A DNA stretch of 64,000 nt, taken from Paenibacillus sp. MSJ-34 (GTDB taxonomy: Bacteria; Bacillota; Bacilli; Paenibacillales; Paenibacillaceae). Both the position numbers and the translations under genes were made by a program. The notes under the pieces are model-generated. The model was not told the origin of the DNA. It saw nothing but the letters and a program-made list of their open reading frames with translations, and did no database searches. The stretch is taken from the NCBI RefSeq assembly GCF_018918005.1, contig NZ_JAHLPR010000023.1, forward strand, positions 1 through 64,000. The letters run 5' to 3'. This document shows positions 59,613-64,000 of this stretch, piece after piece (the first letter of the stretch is position 1; each line of letters starts with the position of its first letter).

Positions 59613-60703
59613 ACGCGTTCCTCTTTTTGCTTGCGAATGATGGACACGAACAACAAAATGCCGGGATAAGCAATGGTCATCACCATGCCGACGCGGCCGA
59701 CGTTTTGAATGATTTCATACATTTGCAATATATTTTGCGGCAGCAGAGCCATAATAAAAACAAACGGCAGTATAAAAAAAGAAAACATTTTCGAATCGCC
59801 CAAACGAAACAGCTTGCTGATGGAATCAATCGTAAAATAATAACTGGAAAAAAGCGTAGTATAGACGGCGGTCACCCAAACCGCGAGAAACGCCGCGTCG
59901 ATTCGTTCCAAAATATTCGCCGGGAGCGATGTCGTCTTGGCTAATTCCAACGTAGGCCAGAGCAATTTTTTGATCTCTTCGGCGCCGAACACGCTGACCG
60001 TCGCCGCAGCAATAACGATATACAGTCCGCCGGCGATCACAATCCCCCATATGCTGGCGATCATCGCCTTCTTCGGCTTGCGCATAGCCGGAATAACCAC
60101 AGTCATCACGAAAGCGCCTTGAAATAAAGCGGCAATGGTTAAGATCCCCGGCAACATCCCTTTCGGATTGTTGCCCCAGAACGGTTGCAAATTTAGGATA
60201 TCGGCGTTTTTCAGCGAAAGCGCTACGATCAATATACCGGGGATAAGAAGCAGCGGCGTATAAAAATAGTGAATATATGCAAATCTCGTAATGTCGTTGC
60301 GGGTGGAGAATGTAGCCAGCAGCAGCATGACGATGACGGTTACTTCTACGGGCGTCTGTTTCAGTACGGACGTGACGACGACTTCGCCGAATTCGCGTGC
60401 CGTCAGCGAAGTTAACATAGCAAAAAAAACGATAATCATGATATTGCCGACCCGAGCCAGCCATTTTCCGATAATGTCTTCGCTATATTGAATAATGGAT
60501 TTGCTCGGAAAACGCATGCCCAGTATGGTAATGATGCTGAGTCCGATAAAGGCGACCGCCGCGCCGAGCATCGTCGCGAGCGGCGCCCCTGCGCCGGCCG
60601 AGCGTACAGCGAAGAGGGGAAGCGGGAGCACCCCGACCCCGATGATGCTGCTTACAATAATCGCAGTGGCTTGGATGACTGTCACTTCCGGTATTTCTTT
60701 CAT
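59609..60703 (-). CDS. Spore germinant receptor B subunit (second operon)
   Basis: A 364-residue APC-like permease with about ten transmembrane segments. Family features are QATAIIVSSIIGVGVLPLPL at the N-terminus, LTAREFGEVVVTSVL near 105 and TLFSSYYFTIDSISKLF near 290. AGGAGCG precedes the ATG, which follows the A-subunit stop by three bases. It has only general similarity to the B subunit of the first operon, so the two receptors probably answer different germinants. Confidence 0.93.
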   Translation of the reverse strand: MKEIPEVTVIQATAIIVSSIIGVGVLPLPLFAVRSAGAGAPLATMLGAAVAFIGLSIITILGMRFPSKSIIQYSEDIIGKWLARVGNIMIIVFFAMLTSLTAREFGEVVVTSVLKQTPVEVTVIVMLLLATFSTRNDITRFAYIHYFYTPLLLIPGILIVALSLKNADILNLQPFWGNNPKGMLPGILTIAALFQGAFVMTVVIPAMRKPKKAMIASIWGIVIAGGLYIVIAAATVSVFGAEEIKKLLWPTLELAKTTSLPANILERIDAAFLAVWVTAVYTTLFSSYYFTIDSISKLFRLGDSKMFSFFILPFVFIMALLPQNILQMYEIIQNVGRVGMVMTIAYPGILLFVSIIRKQKEERV

Positions 60704-60706
60704 CCG

Positions 60707-62275
60707 TTAACGCTCCTTTTTTTCTAATTGTTCCATCGGATCCAGCGCATCCCCCGGGGGACTCTGCAGCGCCTCCTTCGCTTTTCCTCCCAATCGGATA
60801 TTATCCAGCGGAAACAGGAGCGGAGGCCGTCTCTTCATCCACCATATCGGCCCGCGTATAATCATATCCTTCATGCCTTGAAAGTTGCCCGGCACAAGCG
60901 GACTTAAGTAAGGAACGCCGAACGATTTCAGGGAAAGCAAGTGATTCGCGATAAAAATCAATCCGATCATCACTCCGTAAAGCCCGAAAATACCGGCCAA
61001 TATGATCAGCGGAAACCGCAGCAGCCGCAGGGCAAGCGCCACATTGTACGCCGGCGTCGCGAACGATCCGATCGTCGTCAGCGCGACGATTACGACGGTG
61101 ATCGGGCTGGAAAATCCCGCTGCCACCGCGGCCTGGCCGATTACGAGCACCCCGACGATGGACAGCGCTCCGCCGACTTGCTGCGGCAAGCGGATCGTGG
61201 CCTCCCGCAATACTTCCATCGATATTTCAATCAGCAGCACTTCAACAATCGCGGGAAACGGAACGCCCGCTCTTCCCCCGGCTACCGCCACGGCGAATTC
61301 CGTAGGGATCAATTCCGGATTAAAGGATATAATCGCGACATACAAGGACGGAAATATTAATGAGAAAATTAAGGCGATTAGCCTGGCCAAACGAATGGCG
61401 CTCATGAGCAGAAAGCGTTCGGTATAGTCTTCGACCGTTTGGTAGAATTGGCTGAATACGACCGGAACGATGAGCACCAGCGGCGAGCCGTCTACAAGCA
61501 GGGCGACTCTCCCTTCCAACAGATTGGCGACGACTTTATCCGGCCTCTCCGTATATTGCACTTGTGGGAACGGAGTAAAATGATTGTCCTCGATATATTG
61601 CTCCAAGTAGCCCGAATCGAGGATGGCGTCGTCGCCGATGCTGCTTAGCCGTTTATGCACCTCCTGTACGAGATCCGGATTGCAAATGCCTTCCATGTAG
61701 CAAACGGCGATTTTGGATTTGGTCCGGCTGCCGATCGTCATCGTCTTGACGCGAAGATCCGGCGTTTGCAGGCGATAGCGAATAAGAGCGATATTGGTGC
61801 CGAGCAATTCGATGAAACCGTCTCTCGACCCGCGTATGACTTGCTCCGTAGCTGGCTGATCGATGGCTCGTTTCTCGATATTCCGCGTGCCAACCAGAAA
61901 GGCGTCCTCCAATCCGTCGACCGCGACGAACGTCTCGCCGCGCTGCAAGCTGTCGACAATGACGGCAAGCTTGTTTTCCAGCCTGCCTTCGCTATGATAG
62001 AGGGATGAACCGATGAGAATATCTTTCATTTCATGCAGTTCAATGCTTCTTCCTTCGAGATAAGAAGGCAAGTACATAAACGGCTTTAATACATCCGTGT
62101 TGATAATCGTCTGGTCGACCATATTCTGATAATAGATCATGGCTGCCGAGTACTTTCCGAAAACGTTAAAACGGCGGACGGCCAAGTCATCGTTCTCACC
62201 GATCAAACTGCGAATGATATTGATCGTTTCTTCTAGATTGGCACTGATTGTATCGGTTTCAGTCGGGAATGACAC
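60707..62275 (-). CDS. Spore germinant receptor A subunit (second operon)
   Basis: A 522-residue GerA-family protein. A soluble N-terminal half (residues 1-290; IAVCYMEGICNPDLV, HFTPFPQVQYTERPDK, EGRVALLVDGSPLV) is followed by about five membrane helices and a basic tail with EALQSPPGDALDPMEQLEKK. The start is GTG at 62275, six bases after GGAGGTG; an ATG at 62299 is in frame but lies before that site. It is the first gene of an operon A-B-C-microprotein-microprotein-C, an order different from that of the first operon. Confidence 0.94.
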   Translation of the reverse strand: MSFPTETDTISANLEETINIIRSLIGENDDLAVRRFNVFGKYSAAMIYYQNMVDQTIINTDVLKPFMYLPSYLEGRSIELHEMKDILIGSSLYHSEGRLENKLAVIVDSLQRGETFVAVDGLEDAFLVGTRNIEKRAIDQPATEQVIRGSRDGFIELLGTNIALIRYRLQTPDLRVKTMTIGSRTKSKIAVCYMEGICNPDLVQEVHKRLSSIGDDAILDSGYLEQYIEDNHFTPFPQVQYTERPDKVVANLLEGRVALLVDGSPLVLIVPVVFSQFYQTVEDYTERFLLMSAIRLARLIALIFSLIFPSLYVAIISFNPELIPTEFAVAVAGGRAGVPFPAIVEVLLIEISMEVLREATIRLPQQVGGALSIVGVLVIGQAAVAAGFSSPITVVIVALTTIGSFATPAYNVALALRLLRFPLIILAGIFGLYGVMIGLIFIANHLLSLKSFGVPYLSPLVPGNFQGMKDMIIRGPIWWMKRRPPLLFPLDNIRLGGKAKEALQSPPGDALDPMEQLEKKER

Positions 62276-62668
62276 GGGTACCACCTCCAAACGTTGCATT
62301 GTACTTGCTGAAATTGAGATTCATGTACGTTATCATTCCCATAAAAAGTGAAACTATGTGTTGATCGGCTTGCGCATCGCATCGAAGTATAGAGTCATGT
62401 AGAGCCTTTACCATGAATTTTATTGATGCTGTCAGGTCGGGAAGAGCTTCAGGCGGAGGCATCGATTGAGTCTTGATCGGGGACGAGGGTTTTCTCTTTT
62501 GCCCCCTTCTGTCGGTATCCCGCTCGTTCAGGATCGCAAAAAAGAAAGAGGGTAAAATCAATGTCAATATAAAAAACGAACATTCAAGCAGGGGTTTATC
62601 ATAATCAACTTTCGAGGCTGAAGGAAAAATCGAACACCCCATCAATAAACGAAATCAAGCGCATTTCG
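62276..62668. other. Gap upstream of the second ger operon with one hairpin repeat
   Basis: This 393-bp stretch should hold the forespore promoter of the ger operon, but I cannot point to a clear one. It contains repeat copy 3 at 62507-62531. An open frame on the minus strand (62259-62645) has no good ribosome binding site and is not called. Confidence 0.5.
62507..62531 (-). repeat. Dispersed hairpin repeat, copy 3
   Basis: Read on the minus strand: CTGAACGAGCGGGATACCGA then CAGAA. CTG/CAG pairing encloses a loop around GCGGGAT. It is inverted relative to copies 4-6 on the other side of the transposase-like gene. Confidence 0.65.
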
Positions 62669-63565
62669 TTAAGATGCGATTTTGTTAGGGACCTTACCGA
62701 AATCGTTAGCACGGCCGACGAGTTTGGGATACGTAATCGTTCGAGAAGTAACGCAACTGTTGAATAGCGATTTCAGCGGGGATGGTTGACTATGGTTAAA
62801 CATGTAACAATAATGATTCAAATAAGCTTGCAGATGCTTGCTTCCAATGCCCCCGAACCGGCAAGCAAGCCATGTTTCTACTTCCCATCCAAGCCGTATT
62901 AACGTTAGGTTCCTGTCGCGTCCGATGCGGCGCGTCACAATCGCGCCGGCAGCCGCCTTCGGATCCACGTAACGTTCGATAAAATGATCGACCGGAAAAG
63001 GCTTAAAGCAAGTTTTGATCGGTTCTTTCCGCTGTTTTTCGATTTTTATTTTCACGATCACCCCGTTCTCGTCCTCCGAAGCGCCGATGAGCAGAGGTTG
63101 TGCTTGTTTATGCCAATTCGAGCCGGGCGTGATCCTCAAGGCATAGATCGCTTCCGAAATGCGAACCAGTCCGGACAACAGCTCCGTCGATTCCGTCTGG
63201 GACATGGCATACCGCAGCTTGTGGCAGATGAGCCAAGCGGTTTTGTAGGTGACCTCGATGATTCGGGATAATTGTATCGCGTTGACGCCCTCCGGCCTTG
63301 CATGGAGATAGATCGCCTGAAACCATTTGCGCAGCGAGGTGCGGCTGCCTTCCATGACCGTACCGGCAATGAGCGAAGTTTGCGCCCTGCAGGATTGGCA
63401 TTCATAGAGAGGGAGTTTGCGGGTCGTAATGACGTAAGCGGCATGATGCTGACACCGGGGGCATCGGAACCCGTCCGGCCATCTCATCTCGAACCATGCC
63501 TTCACGCATGTTTCTTCCTTCTCATAATAAGCTGAGAACGCTTCAAAGGATAACAACTCGGTCAT
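62669..63565 (-). CDS. ISXO2/IS1595-like transposase-derived protein, probably inactive catalytically
   Basis: A 298-residue protein. The N-terminal zinc ribbon (CPRC near 35, CQSC near 56), the helix-turn-helix-like NAIQLSRIIEVTYKTAWLIC and the C-terminal GSKHLQAYLNHYCYMFNH are those of IS1595/ISXO2 transposases. The places where the DDE aspartates are expected read VRISEAIYA (family VEVDEAYFG-like) and AIVTRRIGRD (family TDG-like), so both seem lost. I see no terminal inverted repeats or target duplication directly at the gene. The intact frame and good start imply it is maintained, perhaps as a DNA-binding protein. It is bracketed by hairpin repeats. Confidence 0.75.
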   Translation of the reverse strand: MTELLSFEAFSAYYEKEETCVKAWFEMRWPDGFRCPRCQHHAAYVITTRKLPLYECQSCRAQTSLIAGTVMEGSRTSLRKWFQAIYLHARPEGVNAIQLSRIIEVTYKTAWLICHKLRYAMSQTESTELLSGLVRISEAIYALRITPGSNWHKQAQPLLIGASEDENGVIVKIKIEKQRKEPIKTCFKPFPVDHFIERYVDPKAAAGAIVTRRIGRDRNLTLIRLGWEVETWLACRFGGIGSKHLQAYLNHYCYMFNHSQPSPLKSLFNSCVTSRTITYPKLVGRANDFGKVPNKIAS

Positions 63566-63752
63566 GACAATCCCTCCCGGTACAATAATCAGAACCTACG
63601 TTCCCCTTTATTTTACCAAACAAATGTTCCTATTTCAATATTATTTATTAAATTTTTGGAAGAAAAATTAAATGCTTTCTCGAGCAATTAAAAATTCCCT
63701 TTAGAAAGCGAATGAATGGCTTGGCCGCTGAAAAAAGCTGGTTTTTCCAACT

Positions 63753-63782
63753 TTCTGAACGAAGGGGATTTCGACAAAGGGG
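63753..63782 (+). repeat. Dispersed hairpin repeat, copy 4
   Basis: TTCTGAACGAAGGGGATTTC then GACAAAGGGG; CGA/TCG pairs around AGGGGATT, and TTCTG/CAAAG pairs only partly. Confidence 0.65.
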
Positions 63783-63847
63783 ATGAGAATGGGATAGAAG
63801 GAGGAAGTCAGATCTGGACGACTGAACGGAGCTCATATTACGGAGCT

Positions 63848-63878
63848 TTCTGAACGAGGGGGATTTCGGCAAAAGGGG
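63848..63878 (+). repeat. Dispersed hairpin repeat, copy 5
   Basis: TTCTGAACGAGGGGGATTTC then GGCAAAAGGGG, 95 bp after copy 4. The loop GGGGGATT is kept while the outer stem is weakened. Confidence 0.65.
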
Positions 63879-63918
63879 GAGGGGATAAATGAAGTATCGA
63901 TGGGAAGAAATGGAGACG

Positions 63919-63949
63919 TTCTGACTGAAGGGGATACCGACAGAAGAGG
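63919..63949 (+). repeat. Dispersed hairpin repeat, copy 6
   Basis: TTCTGACTGAAGGGGATACC then GACAGAAGAGG, 71 bp after copy 5. The outer stem TTCTG/CAGAA is intact. Confidence 0.65.
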
Positions 63950-64000
63950 AAATGCAACTAAGACGGAGAAAGAAAATACAAAAAAAGCGCCCTATGCTTG

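Larger units (their letters stand above)
63566..64000. other. Non-coding end of window with three hairpin repeats
   Basis: No supported gene is seen. The stretch is AT-rich up to about 63720, then purine-rich on the plus strand, with repeat copies 4-6 at 63753, 63848 and 63919 in the same orientation. The array may continue beyond the window. Confidence 0.6.

Noticed and set aside
62259-62645. Open frame of 128 codons overlapping the start of the second gerA gene
   Set aside because: There is no ribosome binding site at any start, it crosses a repeat copy and ends inside the gerA leader. A shorter form from 62462 looks somewhat protein-like but remains unsupported.
62507-63782. Whole segment considered as an intact insertion sequence with the repeats as terminal inverted repeats
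   Set aside because: The outer copies are imperfect, extra copies lie beyond the right end, no target-site duplication is visible and the transposase seems to lack catalytic residues.
63753-63949. Three direct repeats considered as a CRISPR array
   Set aside because: The repeats are degenerate, spacings are 95 and 71 bp start to start with no uniform spacers, copies occur elsewhere in both orientations, and no cas gene is present.

Overview
The window is chromosomal DNA of a spore-forming, low-to-mid GC Gram-positive bacterium, most probably Paenibacillaceae (Paenibacillus/Cohnella type). The reasons are two gerA-type germinant receptor operons, strong AGGAGG ribosome binding sites, LplB/YtcP-type sugar ABC permeases with a YesM/YesN two-component pair, DUF4855 and GerC-family lipoproteins, and homologues recognisable from Bacillus (YeeI, YjlC-Ndh). 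Function names rest on motif recognition and remembered family sequences; no database search was possible. I see no rRNA, tRNA, prophage or CRISPR array.

Layout. 0-5 kb: a TetR regulator, then a two-component pair divergent from a secreted multicopper oxidase. 5-9 kb: a small basic protein, a MATE pump, a deaminase and a PIG-L deacetylase. 8.9-13.1 kb: first germination operon (gerA-gerC-small protein-gerB) behind a sigma-G-like promoter. 13-18 kb: DinB-like protein, then a BlaI/M56-peptidase pair and ccdA whose promoters carry the same BlaI-type operator, then an OmpR/BaeS two-component system. 18-21 kb: a truncated P-loop kinase and a marR-thioesterase-MBL operon behind a palindromic operator.

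21.8-36.8 kb is one large carbohydrate locus on the minus strand: YesM/YesN sensors, two solute-binding lipoproteins, one permease pair, a DUF4855 protein, a Gfo/Idh oxidoreductase, two TIM-barrel epimerases, NanE and a GNAT protein. The substrate is unknown, perhaps an amino-sugar glycan. 37-40 kb: a Na+/H+ antiporter and a YebC/YeeI translation factor. 40.1-44.2 kb: a vanG-vanXY-vanT type operon predicted to make D-Ala-D-Ser peptidoglycan ends, divergent from a metal CDF exporter with an ArsR-type operator. 45-50 kb: membrane proteins, a sortase with a His/Lys-rich secreted protein, a TVP38 protein, and yjlC-ndh behind a Rex box.

50.9-56.7 kb: catalase, then a nosD-L-Y-F copper-maturation set with a FixH-like lipoprotein but no nosZ. 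56.9-62.3 kb: second germination operon (gerA-gerB-gerC-two microproteins-gerC). 62.7-63.6 kb: an ISXO2/IS1595-like transposase that seems to have lost its catalytic aspartates. It is bracketed by inverted copies of a short hairpin repeat (loop around GGGGAT) that also occurs at 45.6-45.8 kb. This transposase/repeat pairing, loosely like RAYT/REP systems, is the best candidate here for something undescribed.
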